Assembly: GCA_023935145.1 (NCBI GenBank)
Contig: CM043698.1
Location: forward strand, 71,421,501 to 71,485,500
Reading direction: 5' to 3'
DNA length: 64,000 bases
Origin: Bretschneidera sinensis
Lineage: Eukaryota > Streptophyta > Magnoliopsida > Brassicales > Akaniaceae
The notes beneath the pieces were generated by a model. It worked only from the letters and a program-made list of their open reading frames with translations. It was not told where the DNA came from and did not search any database. Within the stretch, counting starts at the first letter, position 1; each line of letters begins with the position of its first letter. Positions 34,561 to 47,373 of the stretch are shown piece after piece. A program made the position numbers and the translations under genes.

Positions 34561-35242
34561 CCTCTCTCATTCTCCTCTTTCATTTTTCTCCTTATTCACA
34601 GATCGTGCTACCTCTCCTCCTCTTTCTTCCTCTCTCATTCTCTTCTTCCTCCCTTCTCCTCCCCACGCTTCCTCTTCCCTTCTTTTTCCCCTTCCTTCCC
34701 CTCATCTTCTGCACCTTACCTTTCCCTTTTCCTTTCCCTTCTCATTCTCTTTCTCTTCTATTTTTTCTTATTCTTCCTCCATATTTGCAAATCAATACCC
34801 AAATCAACACCACTAAAGAAAAATGGAGGAGGAAGAGAAAGAAGATGAAGGAGCAAGAAGGGAAAAAAAACTCATCTTTGTTTTTCAAAGACAGAGGATG
34901 AGGAAGACCAAATGATGCCAAACTTTACTAAGGTTATATTAATAAAGGTTTTATAATAAAATATAAGAAATGTATTTTAATCTTTATATTTTTTATCCCA
35001 CTTTAATCCCAATCTTGAGCTTTTACGAACCAAACATAGAACTAAAATAGTCTCACTTTAATCCCACATAAACCTATCCCACTATAATCATGTCCGTGAA
35101 CGACATGGACCCTTAATGTTGTTGCTATGATCTTTTGCACAAATCTAGTGATAGATATGTAATATTAAATGAGGAATTTGTCTATTCTTTGTGGACGATA
35201 ACTAGGAAAGTCAGGAGTGCATACAATCGATACATGGATCCA

Positions 35243-38101
35243 AGTTATTTCATGACAATATCTTTTAGTTGACTTTGGCTTCCCGTCTATTTTTGACATA
35301 CAAAAATTTGATTACCAAACCGAGATGTTAACGGTAAACTTTCTTCAATACGAGAGCGAAGAAACCTTTTGATTTTAGTTCTTGTTGCTCGAACTCATTA
35401 TGACAAATAAAAGCAAACAACCTTATATATATTAAAACAAAAAAACGATAATATAATAAGTTTGGCAATATGAGAAATGCACTGTCATACACCATAAACA
35501 ACTAATCCAACCTGAAATTTGCTAACCAGCCTAATAAAATATATGATTTTATACTAGAAAAAAATGGGGATAGTTTTATTATAAAAGTGAATTATTTATG
35601 AAAGTTATTTGCTTCAGTACCTAAACTTGTTGAAATATATCTTGAATTTTGTGAGGCTCGTATGTGTTGTTTATATGTGTGACTTTCATAGTGCTCAATT
35701 GAATATTTTTGAAGTCACGAAGTAAGAGTGTGGTAAATTGTTATAAGAGCTTACACCATTGAAAAGTCTCATAATAATCTGAACAAATTTTTTTAGTTAT
35801 TGCATGACAATCTCTTTTAGTTGACTTTGGTTTCCCATCTGTTTTTGACATACAAAAATTTGATTACCAAACTGAGATGTTAACGGTAAACCTTCTTTCA
35901 ATACGAGAGCGAAGAAACCTTTTGATTTTAGTTCTTGTTGCTCGGACTCGGTTATGATAAACAAAAGTAAACAATCTTACATATATTAAAACGAAAAAAA
36001 GATAATATTATAAGTTTGACAATATGAGAAATGCACTGCCATGCACCATAAACCACTAATCCAACCTGAAATTTGCTAACCAGCCTAATAAAACATATGA
36101 TTTTATACTAGAAAAAAAGGGGATGGTTTTATTATAAAAGTGAATTATTGATGAAAGTTATTTGCTTTAGTACGTAACTTTGTTGAAATATAACTTGAAT
36201 TTTGTAAGACTCATATGTGTTGTTTATATGTGTGACTTTTATAGTGCTCAATTGAATATTTTTGAAGTCATGAAGTGAGAGTGTGGTAAATTGTTATCAG
36301 AGTTTACACCATTGAAAAGTGTGAGATTACATTGAAAAGTCTCATAATAATCTGAACAAAAAATTCTAGTTATTGTATGAAGATCTCTTTTAGTTGACTT
36401 TGGCTACTCGTCTGTTTTTGACATACAAAAATTTGATTACCAAACCGAGATGTTAACGGTAAACCTTCTTTCGATACGAGAGTGAAGAAACCTTTTGATT
36501 TTAGTTCTTGTTGCTCGGACTCGGTTATGACAAATAAAAGCAAACAGTCTTACATATATTAAAACGAAAAAATGTAATATAATAAGTTTGACAATATGAG
36601 AAATGCACTGCCATTCACCATAAACCACTAATCCAACCTGAAATTTGGTAACCAGCCTAAAACATATGATTTTATACTAGAAAAAAAGGGGATGGTTTTG
36701 TTATAAAAGTGAATTATTGATGAAAGTTATTTGCTTCAATACGTAAACTTGTTGAAATATAACTTGAATTTTGTGAGGCTCATATGTGTTGTTTATGTGT
36801 GACTTTCATAGTGCTCAATTGAATATTTTTAAAGTCACGAAGTAAGAGTGTGGTAAATTGTTATCAAAGTTTATACCATTGAAAAGTGTGAGATTACATT
36901 GAAAAGTCTCATAATAATATGAACAAAAATTTTTTAGTTATTGCATGACGATCTCTTTTAGTTGACTTTAGCTTCCCATCTGTTTTTGACATACAAAAAT
37001 TTGATTACCAAACCGAGATGTTAATGGTAAACCTTCTTTCAATACGAGAGTGAAGAAACCTTTTGATTTTAGTTTTTGTTGCTCGGACTCGGTTATGACA
37101 AATAAAACAAACAGTCTTACATATATTAAAACGAAAAAAAGATAATATAATAAGTTTGACAATATGAGAAATACACTGCCATACAGCATAAACCACTAAT
37201 CCAACCTGAAATTTGCTAACCAGCATAATTAAACATATGATTTTATACTAGAAAAAAGGGGGATGGTTTTATTATAAAAGTGAATTATTGATAAAAGTTA
37301 TTTGCTTCAGTACGTAAACTTGTTGAAGTATAACTTGAATTTTGTGAGGCTCGTATGTGTTGTGTATATGTGTGACTTTCATAGTGCTCAATTGAATATT
37401 TTTGAAGTCACGAAGTAAGTGTGTGGTAAATTGTTTTCATAGTTTACACCATTAAAAAGTGTGAGATTACATTGAAAAGTCTCATAATAATCTGAACAAA
37501 TTTTTTTAGTTATTGCATGACGATCTCTTTTAGTTGACTTTGGCTTCCGGTCTGTTTTTGACATACAAAAATTTGATTACCAAACCGAGATGTGAACGGT
37601 AAACCTTCTTTCAATACAAAAGCGAAGAAACCTTTTGATTTTAGTTCTCGTTGCTCGGACTCGGTTATGGCAAATCAAAGTAAATAGTCTTACATATATT
37701 AAAACAAAAAAAAGATAATATAATAAGTTTGACAATATGAGAAATGCACTGTCATACACCATAAACAACTAATCCAACCTTAAATTTGCTAACCAGCCTA
37801 ACAAAACATATGATTTTATACTAGAAAAAAAGAGGGATGGTTTTATTATAAAAGTGAATTATTGATGAAAGTTATTTGCTTCAGTGCGTAAACTTGTTGA
37901 AATATAACTTGAATTTTGTGAGGCTCGTATGTGTTGTGTATATGTGTGACTTTCATAATGCTCAATTGAATATTTTTGAAGTCACAAAGTGAGAGTGTGG
38001 TAAATTGTTATCAGAATTTACACCATTGAAAAGTGTGAGATTACGTTGCAACAAACTGTATATCTCAATATTGTTATTAGAGTTTACATCATTGAAAAGT
38101 G
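35243..38101 (+). repeat. five tandem copies of a repeat of about 570 bp
   Basis: The word AGTTATT(G/T)CATGA recurs at 35243, 35795, 36368, 36936 and 37508, giving spacings of 552-573 bases, and the intervening sequence is alike throughout (for example TTTTGACATACAAAAATTTG in each unit). There is no long open frame. Most units contain TTGTTATCAGAGTTTAC, which resembles a tRNA-Met primer site. The last unit merges with a short local duplication (ATTACGTTGC.ACAAACTG at 38040 and 38107). Confidence 0.9.
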
Positions 38102-38463
38102 TGAGATTACGTTGCGACAAACTGTATATCTCAATTCTTTGTTATTTCGTTCAAACAAGAGTGTAATATCGATGACAATGACACCAACGTGGTGAGCCTA
38201 CGAGTTTTTAAATTATATTCACATAATAGTGTGTCTTAAGTGCTATATATTTGCACGATTGTTGTAGTGCTCAATTTAGTATCCTTTTAAGTAACTGAGT
38301 TGGGTATAACAAATTTATCAATCCATTTGATTGTGGAATGAAATATTGAATATCATATCATTGACACATTAATATATAATTCAATTTAAATCCAAATGAA
38401 TTAATTTTTTTAACTAAATTAAGCATGGATATCCAGGGAAAATCGAATTTATTGAAGGAAGAT
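38102..38463 (+). repeat. 362-bp direct repeat, left copy, bordering the endogenous virus
   Basis: It begins TGAGATTACGTTGCGAC and ends GAAGGAAGAT. It is nearly identical in order and equal in length to 55220-55581. To its right, virus sequence begins; to its left lies the tandem array. Confidence 0.9.
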
Positions 38464-38466
38464 CTT

Positions 38467-39954
38467 CTCAACTGGCATATACCCAAGCAAAATATTAATG
38501 GGATATATCAAATAGGAACATTTGATTTCAAAACTGATTATTCAATTAAGACAACAGAACAAACTTATTCCATCAAAAACGAAAGTGAGAGTATTAAATT
38601 ACTTTCTTTATCAGCAATCCAAAAACGCAAACAAGAAGGATTTAGATATTTACACTTAGAATTGGTCCAAGTAGCTATCAAACCTTTATATCGATTGGGC
38701 ATAGATACTCCTGTTATGATGATGTTTAGAGATACCAAACATCTTAACTTTTCAAATTCATTGTTATCATTGATACAATCAAATTTACATAATGGACCAG
38801 TTTATTTCAACTGTTATCCAAATTTCACCATAGACTTGCATGATCCTAATATTCTTGACACATTAACCTTAGATATCCAATTAAAAGGTCTGGACATCAA
38901 AACTGGAACAAAAAATCTAATATTGATATTTAAGGTGTTTTATAAAGTCATGAAAACTAAAGTTAATCCCAAAGGCCTTCTTTAAACCAAACCAGGAAAA
39001 ACTCTATTATTAGAGGTAAACACTTTTCATGCCAATACTATAACCCCCAAACTTTTGAAATGGGATCAAATTACGATCCCTGACTGTTGGAAATTTGATG
39101 AATTATGCCCTACAGGAAACATTGTTAATAGCAATGTTTCCCAAATTGAAGAAAACAGATATGGAAGTGTTGTTATTAGGTTTGCACCTAATACACCTCT
39201 TCATCCTCCTCGTAATTCCAGAATATCTAGTTCTAGAAAATTTAGATCTCCATCATATGAAAACCCCCAAATTATTCCCCCAAGGAATAGCTTTGACGTT
39301 TCTTCTTCTAGAAACTCTCTAAACCTTGTAGGAGTGAATTTCGATCCTATAATTCCCAAAAGCTTTTATACAGAAACTAATTCCTTCAAATCAGCTATTG
39401 ATCAATCTCAAATAGCAGAATCCTCCAAACAGGCTTTAAGAAACCCTTCTCCTACTAAGTCTGATATGTATGTATATGATGAACTAAATGTCATCATGAG
39501 TTCAAATTTTGAGATTGACAAAATTAAATTGAAAAATGATTTCTTATCTGAAGCAAATAAAGCAAAATCAGATTGGTTTATAGCAAACTTTTCTGAGGTA
39601 TCAAGATCTCAAATTAGAGAAGAATGGTACAATCATATGAAAGAAATACAAAGTAATATGTATTTCTATGATTTCTTTGAAATATATACATTTAATAATA
39701 AAATTTATAATCCTTTTACAAAAAATCATCCTGATTTAGAAAACGCCAAAGAAATAGATGTTATTCAACAGTTAGAACAATTGTGGACAACAACTAGTAA
39801 CCAAACATCTTTATCTGTACATCCCCCTTTACAAGAGATAACTGTCAAAATTCCCCATTTACAAACTCAAATCATAGCCTCTTCCTTTAAACAAGGATCT
39901 GGCGCTGATGATCGAGAAGTTAAGTTTAAAGACATAAATAATATTTACTGCTAA
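38467..39954 (+). pseudogene. pararetrovirus ORF1, movement-protein region (first copy)
   Basis: The region aligns residue by residue with the second copy at 54180-55213. It carries features of caulimovirid movement proteins: a beta-rich core (YFNCYPNFTIDLHD, LTLDIQLKGLDIKTGTKN) and the closing IPDCWKFDELCP segment, followed by a Ser/Arg/Pro-rich linker (39150-39330). A TAA at 38983-38985 stands where the second copy has a Gln codon. Another TAA ends this part at 39952-39954. The ATG at 38425 that opens this frame belongs to the 362-bp flanking repeat, not to the virus, so the true viral start is not visible here. Movement proteins widen plasmodesmata for cell-to-cell spread; this copy is broken. 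Confidence 0.75.
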
Positions 39955-41995
39955 AACAACTATACTAACCAAAACCTACATACTTTGTCTACTTAAGTAG
40001 AGTCCATGTCTACTACCATAAACTCAATTGACCAAAAGATTAGTACACCAAGTCCAAAAGCCCCCGCGAGAGAATTCACTACGCCTATTCAAAAACCTAT
40101 CACACCCCAACTATCAAAACCAATTTTCACTCCACCCAATATTGACCGAGAAAACTTAATAAGACTTAAAAATGATACCAATAAAGAATTATTACGAGAA
40201 ATAGATGATAAATTAAAAGTATTAACAATTAATAACCAAATAGAAAGACCCTCAAACAATATTAATATAATAGAACAAGATATTATCAATGAAATAAAAG
40301 ATTCTGTTAATAATTCAAGACCCAGTGAAATTAACAAAATTTATAGAAGAAATTTTAGAGGCACCACTACCACAAACTAGAAATTACTACCCAAGACCTA
40401 CACCACCTGATCTTCAATATGAAGATGCCTCTAATGATGCAAGATCAAAATATGATGACAGTTCTATTTGTGAGTGGAATATTGATGGTCAAAGTGAACA
40501 TCAAATATTGAATATACTCCAAGAAATGACAATAGCAGCTACGGCCTACAAAACAAAACCTGATAATTCTGATAAGAAAATTGCTTACATCCTTACTGCT
40601 GGTTTCACTGGTGCATTAAGAGGATGGTGGGATAATTACTTATCAGATCAAGATTGTCATGATGTTCTTGAAGCCGTAATTCAAACTTACACAACCCAAA
40701 CATTTCAAGATTCTGAAACTGAGAATACAACTTCTAGGACTATACCAGTATACCAAGAAAATGCTGTTGAAACTCTCATATTTGCCATCACCAAACACTT
40801 CATAGGAGACCTAGAAAAATTTCAAGAAAGAAATTTGGAAATACTTTCAAATTTAACCTGTCCAACTTTACAAGACTTTAGATGGTATAGAGATGTTTTT
40901 CTTGCCAAAGTCTTTATTAGAAAAGGTTGCAATAATTCATATTGGAAAGAAAGATTTATATCCGGACTTCCGAAATTATTTGCAGAAAAAGTGAGAAGAA
41001 GGATAAGAGATAAGAATAATGGATCTATACCATATGATAACCTCACCTATGGTGATCTAATCAACTTCGTGAATAACGAAGGATTACCTATATGCACCGA
41101 TCTCAGATTAAAATCAAAAATGAAATCAGAATTAAGCCAAAGCAGAAAAGAATTAGGATCATTTTATAGCCAATATGGCTATGAAACCCTAAGAGCCCCT
41201 TCTGCTATAAACAAAAGGAAAAGAAAATTTTTCAAGAAACAAAATTATAAAAAGCCTACAAAGATTTTCCCTACATCAAAAAATTATAACAAAAAGACTA
41301 CGAAGAATAAAACTCAAAGTCCATCAAAAACTTGCTTCAAGTGTGGAAGGCTTGGACACTGGGCAAAGAATTGTAGAGTCAAACAAAAAATCAATGAATT
41401 AGATATCGAAGAGTCTATGAAACAGCAATTAACCAAGATCATGATAAATGACTCCCAATCAGAAAACAAAGATTCATCTTCTGATAATGAGGAGGTCATT
41501 TATGAGATTCAAGAAAATACAGATTCTAAAGAGTCCATTGACTCACAATGTGATTGTGAAGATGGCCTCTGCTTTTGCAAATCTGTTAATATGATCACCT
41601 CGCAAAAAGAATTTCTTTTAGACATAATAGACAAAATAGATGATCCAGTAATAAAAAGAGATTATTTGACAAAATTAAGAGATCTTATCCATGAAGAAAA
41701 TAAAACCAAGAAACCTGAGCCATATAGCCTTGAAAGAATTTTTGAAAAACGATTCCAAAAGACCAAAGTAGCAACTACCCAGGATTTACAAACAGAAGTA
41801 AATTTGATAAAAGAACAAACCAAAGAAATTCAAAAAGATACTATTGAATTAAAAGTAAAAATGATCAACTTAGAAATCAATAACTTGAAAGAATCAATTA
41901 CGACACAAGTCAATAAAACCGAAGTTCCTGAAACTTCCACCTGCCAAAACCTAATCAATATTAATGATGAATCCAAAGATGGTTTTGTTAATTGA
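39955..41995 (+). pseudogene. pararetrovirus ORF1, capsid (coat protein) region
   Basis: The frame of the previous part continues with an in-frame TAA near 39994, then 125 codons from 40006. A frameshift in 40325-40380 moves to a frame open for 556 codons. Typical capsid features are GWWDNYL, a segment resembling other caulimovirid coat proteins (YWKERFISGLPKLFAEKVR), a Lys-rich stretch and the RNA-binding knuckle CFKCGRLGHWAKNC at 41333-41374 with all four ligands intact. The C-terminal third is acidic, then coiled-coil-like (KEIQKDTIELKVKMINLEI). A TGA at 41993-41995 separates it from the protease in the same frame. Confidence 0.8.
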
Positions 41996-43972
41996 ATAGA
42001 AAGGATGCATTACCAGAAATGGTACATCAACATTTCTATTGTCATTAACAAAGAATACCATCTCAACACCACTGCCCTTGTCGATTCCGGTGCTGACCAG
42101 AACTGCATCAAAGAAGGTCTTATACCTACAAAATATTATGAAAAAACCACTAAAAGGTTAAACACTGCCAGTGGTTCAAAATTAAATGTAGAATACAAAA
42201 TCACAAACTCTTATATATGCAATGACGGATATTGTTTAAAGGCTCATTTTGTCCTGGTAAAAAATATACATCAAAACATTATTTTAGGAACACCCTTCCT
42301 AACCCAAATCTATCATTTCTATGTCAACCATCAAGGAATAGAAACTAATATTTTAGGACAAAACTTATTCTTTCCATTCTTACAACCTGTTGACACCAGA
42401 GAATTAAATTTACTCCAAAATAATACTTTGTGCAAACAAATAAATTTAATACAGAGTAACAAGGCTCATATAAACTTTCTCAAAGAAGAAATAAATTATC
42501 AAAAAATTGAACAACAGATTCAACAATCACAAATCCAATCCCAGATTAAAGAGCTTGAAGAATTGTTCAAAAAGGAAATCTGTGCTGATCGTCCCAATGC
42601 TTTTTGGGAACGAAAAAGACATATAGTTTCTTTGCCATATGAACCAGGCTTTGATGAGAAGAATATTCCATCTAAGTCCAGACCTATACAGATGAATCAA
42701 GAATTATTAAAATATTGTCAAGAAGAAATCAAAACCCTTTTAGGCAAAGGTCTTATTAGACCAAGCAAATCCCCCTGGAGCTGCTCTGCCTTTTATGTTC
42801 AGAAACAAGCTGAACTCGAAAGAAGAACTCCAAGACTTGTCATCAATTACAAACCACTCAATAAAGTCCTGCAATGGATTAGGTATCCAATACCTAATAA
42901 AAGGGATCTTCTCAACAGATTACATGATGCAACTATATTTAGCAAATTTGATTTAAAATCAGGATTTTGGCAATTACAAATAAATGAAAAAGATAAATAT
43001 AAAACAGCTTTTAATGTCCCATTTGGTCATTACGAATGGAATGTAATGCCCTTTGGACTAAAAAACGCACCTTCAGAATTCCAGAATATTATTAACAATA
43101 TCTTCAATGATTATTCCAAATTTAGTATCACATATATTGATGATATATTAATATTTTCAAAATCAATAGATCAACACTTTTAGCATTTGAAAACATTTTT
43201 CCAAATCATCAAGACTAATGGATTAGTCTTGTCTATGACAAAAATGAAATTATTTCAAACAAAAGTTAGATTCTTAGGACATGTAATTTATCAAGGAACT
43301 ATCAAACCTATTGATAGGTCTATTGAATTTGCAAATAAATTTCCCGATGAAATAAAAGACAAGACTCAATTACAAAGGTTTTTAGGATGCTTAAACTACA
43401 TATCTGACTTCTTTCCTCAGCTCAGACAAATCTGTGAACCGTTATAAAAAAGGCTTCGCAAGAATCCTATCCCATGGTCACAACAACACACTGATGTGGT
43501 CAGATTACTTAAATCCAGGGTTGTGAGTCTTCCTTGCTTAGGAATTCTTAATCCTCAGGCAAAAATCATCATTGAAACAGATACATCTGATATAGGATAT
43601 GGAGGTATTCTCAAACAAATCCTTCCTCAAAACTCTAATGAACAAATTGTCCGATTCCATTCTGGCATATGGCTTGGAGCACAAAAAAATTATTCTACTA
43701 TCAAAAAATAGATTTTATCAATTGTTTTATGTATTTCCAAATTCCAAGATGATTTATATAATAAAACCTTTTTATTACGAGTAGATTGCAAATCAGCAAA
43801 AGAAATTTTACAAAAGGATGTTCAAAATCTTGTTTCTAAACAAATATTTGCCAGATGGCAAGCAATATTGAGTGTCTTTGATTTTGATATTGAATACATC
43901 AAAGGAGAGAACAATTCCCTGCTTGACTTCCTCACACGGGAATTTTTGCAGAATCCAAGTGATAAAGCATGA
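41996..43972 (+). pseudogene. pararetrovirus ORF1, protease, reverse transcriptase and RNase H
   Basis: One frame carries, in order: an aspartic protease with TALVDSGADQNCI at 42070-42108; reverse transcriptase with LVINYKPLNKVL, FSKFDLKSGFWQLQI, TAFNVPFGHYEWNVMPFGL and the intact catalytic YIDDILIFSKS at 43133-43165; and RNase H with IIETDTSDIGYGG (43567-43605) and FDFDIEYIKGENN near its end. In-frame stops at 43181-43183, 43445-43447 and 43709-43711 break it, all downstream of the RT active site. The final stop TGA at 43970-43972 overlaps the ATG of ORF2. RT would copy the pregenomic RNA in the capsid. No integrase follows RNase H, which separates this from Ty3/gypsy. Confidence 0.88.
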
Positions 43973-44261
43973 GTACAAATCAGAAAGGGAAGCAGAAGGT
44001 GCCATCACCTTCAAACAAACCTCAAACTCTGGCAGATTATGCCACAAAAAGCCAAAACCAAAATCAAAACCAAATCCTAATGCAGCAATGAACCCCACAA
44101 AGACCAAACAGATTTGTCTCCCTTGAAGAATTCCCAAATCTTTTACCCTTATCTTATGCTCAAACATTATCTTCTCAACAACCGTCACCCACTCAAAACC
44201 CCAGCCAATATATCCAAAAACCACATCATGAATATATTAGATGTGCAAGCCTTGATAGACC
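43969..44261 (+). pseudogene. pararetrovirus ORF2, 5' part
   Basis: The ATG at 43969-43971 overlaps the ORF1 stop as ATGA, an arrangement that suggests coupled reinitiation. The segment is Gln/Asn/Ser-rich at first (QNQNQNQILMQQ), has one in-frame TGA near 44090, then FVSLEEFPNLLPLSYAQ. It is cut at 44261 by the gag-only retrotransposon and continues at 52792. Function is unknown; I recognise no domain. In florendoviruses a second ORF of unknown function lies in this position. Confidence 0.65.
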
Positions 44262-47200
44262 TGATTATGCCCAAAGTATAACACGGTTATTATAGTACGG
44301 CTTTGGGGTGTCGATTCCACAGGGAAACAAGTTAAGTACAAAGGAAAATGTGTGAACCTTAAAACGAACAATAAAAGTTACACGAAAGATTTTTGGGTTT
44401 TGATGGTGAAATAATGTAAGAAAAATTGCATAAATATAAAGAAAATATAAATAAGAAATAACAAGGTTCCGGGAATCCTCCTTAGGTTCGTTCCCTATTT
44501 CCACTCTTGATTCAATTGATTTTATCTCGATTGCAAGTTTCACATCCCAAACAAGCAATCAGAATATATTCAATCAAGCACATTTATAACTCTAATATAA
44601 TTGCTACAAATTACTCATTGATTTTGGTTCAAGCACACATGACCGATCTTGAAGATTATCAAGAAACGATAATATATCTTAAAAGAAAATATCACAGTAA
44701 TGGACAATCAATAAAATAAATCTACCGGAATCAATCACATCCAAACAACCTCAAAGGAGGAGAAGGATGCAATCACTGGATTAAGAGAGTCTAAAAGAAG
44801 AAGAATAAAAAGTACATCTATCACATGAACTCAAATCCTTCTTACTTAATCGATGAATAATTTACAAACAATATTCAACAATAAATCTATACAACCGAAT
44901 CAAGAATAGGAAATAAGGAACAATAAATCCCTAAGGATTCATCCTTTTCCCTTGTATGAAGACTAGTTGGCCATGGAAATCAAGGTGGAAGAACAATAAG
45001 GATGCTCTCCCCTTGATTTGGCTATGAAGTTCAAGGTGGATGAACAATATGGATGTTCTCCCCTTGATTTGTAGCCAAAGAAAACTTGGAAAGAAAATGG
45101 AAGAATGCTGGATTTGGATCCCTTGGATCCTCTCTTTTTTCTCTCTTCATTGCTTTCTCTCTTCAATTCTTTGAATGCCCGGCTGCACACTCCTTAAGGA
45201 GGTATTTATAGATTACAAGTAGTAGCTAGGGGTATTTTGGTCTTGTAAAAATGGCACTTGCTCGCCCTAATCAGGTCAAGAGGCGAGTGGGCCATACTGT
45301 GCGTCTGGGCATGCTGTGTGTTTGGGCCTGCTGTGCTGGCCTGAACTGTTTCCACTAAAACTGCCATAACTTTCTCTAGAAAAATCCTTTTTACGAACTG
45401 TTTGATTCTCCAGAAAATAGACTTCCGGATCTTTCTAAGCATATATAGCTCATCTCCTGGTTCTTCCTACATCAATACAGTTTAATCTAAAAATTTGATT
45501 GATCTGTACGAGAAATTCTGGCAATTTAGTGTCAGCTTGTATGCAGAAGTGCACACACTAGTGTGCCTACCCTTAAATTGCTCCAAAGTGATGCACACAC
45601 TTGTGTGCAGTCTTCTGACTCACTGTAATTTATTATTCCAATCTTGGTTTAGACGAAAATCATCTTTAAGTCATGTTTGGACATGTCTAAATCTTGAACA
45701 AATACCAACATCAACATGCAAGAACTTTTGGCGCTTTAAACATAGATTGCTTTATCATCTCTTTTGGACTCAAAGCACCAGAAAATGCATCGAAATAGAT
45801 CAATGATCCAAAAAGGATAATTTAGAATTGTTAAGGTAAAAACGAGTAATAAAACCCTAGATCAACCTTAGCATGCTAACAAATAAGTATTGTTTAGATG
45901 CATTTTATGGTTCTTATCACAACCCCCAACTAGCTTATTGCTAGTCCCTAGCAATTCAAGTGAAAGACAAGAGATGAATTCTTTATTTAGAAATCAAAGC
46001 AAAATACAGCAATGCTGGCGTTAACTAAGAGTGATTCAAAAATCTTTGTCTCAAAAATCATGCATAACATACAACACATAGAATCATTAAACATCACTCA
46101 AGTCCAAGAATAATCCAAATGTCAATCTTAGAATCGTTATCGACTCTTAACATCCATCTTACCACAATACATTAGTCCGAACACCCAGATGATTTTATGC
46201 ACAACGTAGCATGAATAGAAGTCTTGGCCTCTAAAAACATATTAAATTGCATGACATCAATCACAAATCAAGCTCCATAAGCTCACTTTTCAAATCACTC
46301 TCCGCTATGTAGAAAAATCACACTACATCGGATCAATAGGTCTTTAATAAGCTTGCAACGTTAGGCTAGATTAAAGGTCAAGAAAGAACGGGAAAGTTTA
46401 AACAAATAAAAGAACTAAGTCTCTTAATTTAAACATAACCATTTTATGCACAAGATAACCTTACTTCAACACTCAACTCTTTCAACCATTTTTCGAGCAT
46501 TTCTCACAATAAATCATCATTTTCTTTTTTTCTTTTCTTTCTTTGTCATAATTCACATTTTTCTTTTATTTTGGCATAAGACCATTCACCTTCTCTTTCA
46601 ATCTTTTTTTTTTCTTTTCCACAACCCCCAACTTATCTCTTTTAATGTACTTGGGTAATGGTAGTAATATTTTCTCATATTTCCACCCTTACTCCTTTTA
46701 AGTGCTTCTCACAACATGTGTATAACTAAGTTCTTTTAAATGAAAAGTAAGGATAAAATATCTTTTGGCTCATAAAGGTAAGTAAATGGTTTATCGAAAG
46801 AAACAAGGCTCAATTTTTCTTTTCAAGAAAAAGGATCAAATAGGTGACAAGCGATAAATATAACAAGGTTAAGTTAAAACGGCTCAAACGGTCCAAAAAT
46901 GGCCTACATCATATCCTAAGTAGTGTGCATGCTATGATTTTCGCCTCAAGTGATTATCAAATAAGTTCTAGAGGTTGTTGAGACCGCAAAAGTATTCACA
47001 AAACAATCGCACATAAAACTTCTCCAAATGCTTTAGACTAATCATGCAAACTTACCACAAACCAGAGTCTCAAACCAAAGAAAAATTGACACTTAATTTA
47101 TTCTCAAAGCGAAGCAAGATTTTACTTCTTCTAAATGTTATATGCTATCTCGATTAAGCTCTTATCATTGACATGTGAATTGACTACAAGGCTAACTCAA

Positions 47201-47373
47201 AGCATGCTAAAAACAAACAAAAAGGTAAAATGACATAAAGCAGTTCAATGAAAAATAGGAATATGTTTCCTCCACCCCCAACTTAAAATAGACATTGTCC
47301 TCAATGTGAAAGCATAAGATAAGGAAACTCCCTTTGTAGCCAAAAGTGCACAGAAGCTGAAAATTGTGTACCA
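44262..47373 (-). repeat. 3' LTR of the gag-only element
   Basis: On the minus strand it starts TGGTACACAATT and ends GGCATAATCA. It contains three similar words (GAACAATA.GGATG.TCTCC near 44993-45065) and several CACAACCCCCAACT blocks (45918, 46620, 47272) whose complements look like polypurine tracts. Confidence 0.85.

Larger units (their letters stand above)
20855..35112. mobile_element. Tourist/PIF-Harbinger-like element split by nested retrotransposons
   Basis: The left end is GGGCCTGTTTGCTTTGG, and the right end read on the other strand is GGGTCCATGTCGTTCACGG. Both are preceded by the trinucleotide TTA (20852-20854 and 35113-35115), and similarity continues inward (GGGATTGGATTA against GGGATAGGTTTA, ATGTTTGGTT in both). 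Without the 13.35-kb gypsy element it would be about 0.9 kb, with polypyrimidine-rich middle sequence at 20990-21206 and 34561-34800. It has no coding capacity, so it is MITE-like. Confidence 0.6.

Noticed and set aside
36437..37768. Repeated minus-strand open frames of 63-73 codons in the tandem array
   Set aside because: The same short frame recurs because the unit recurs. There is no conserved start context and no recognised domain, and changes between units do not favour silent sites by eye.
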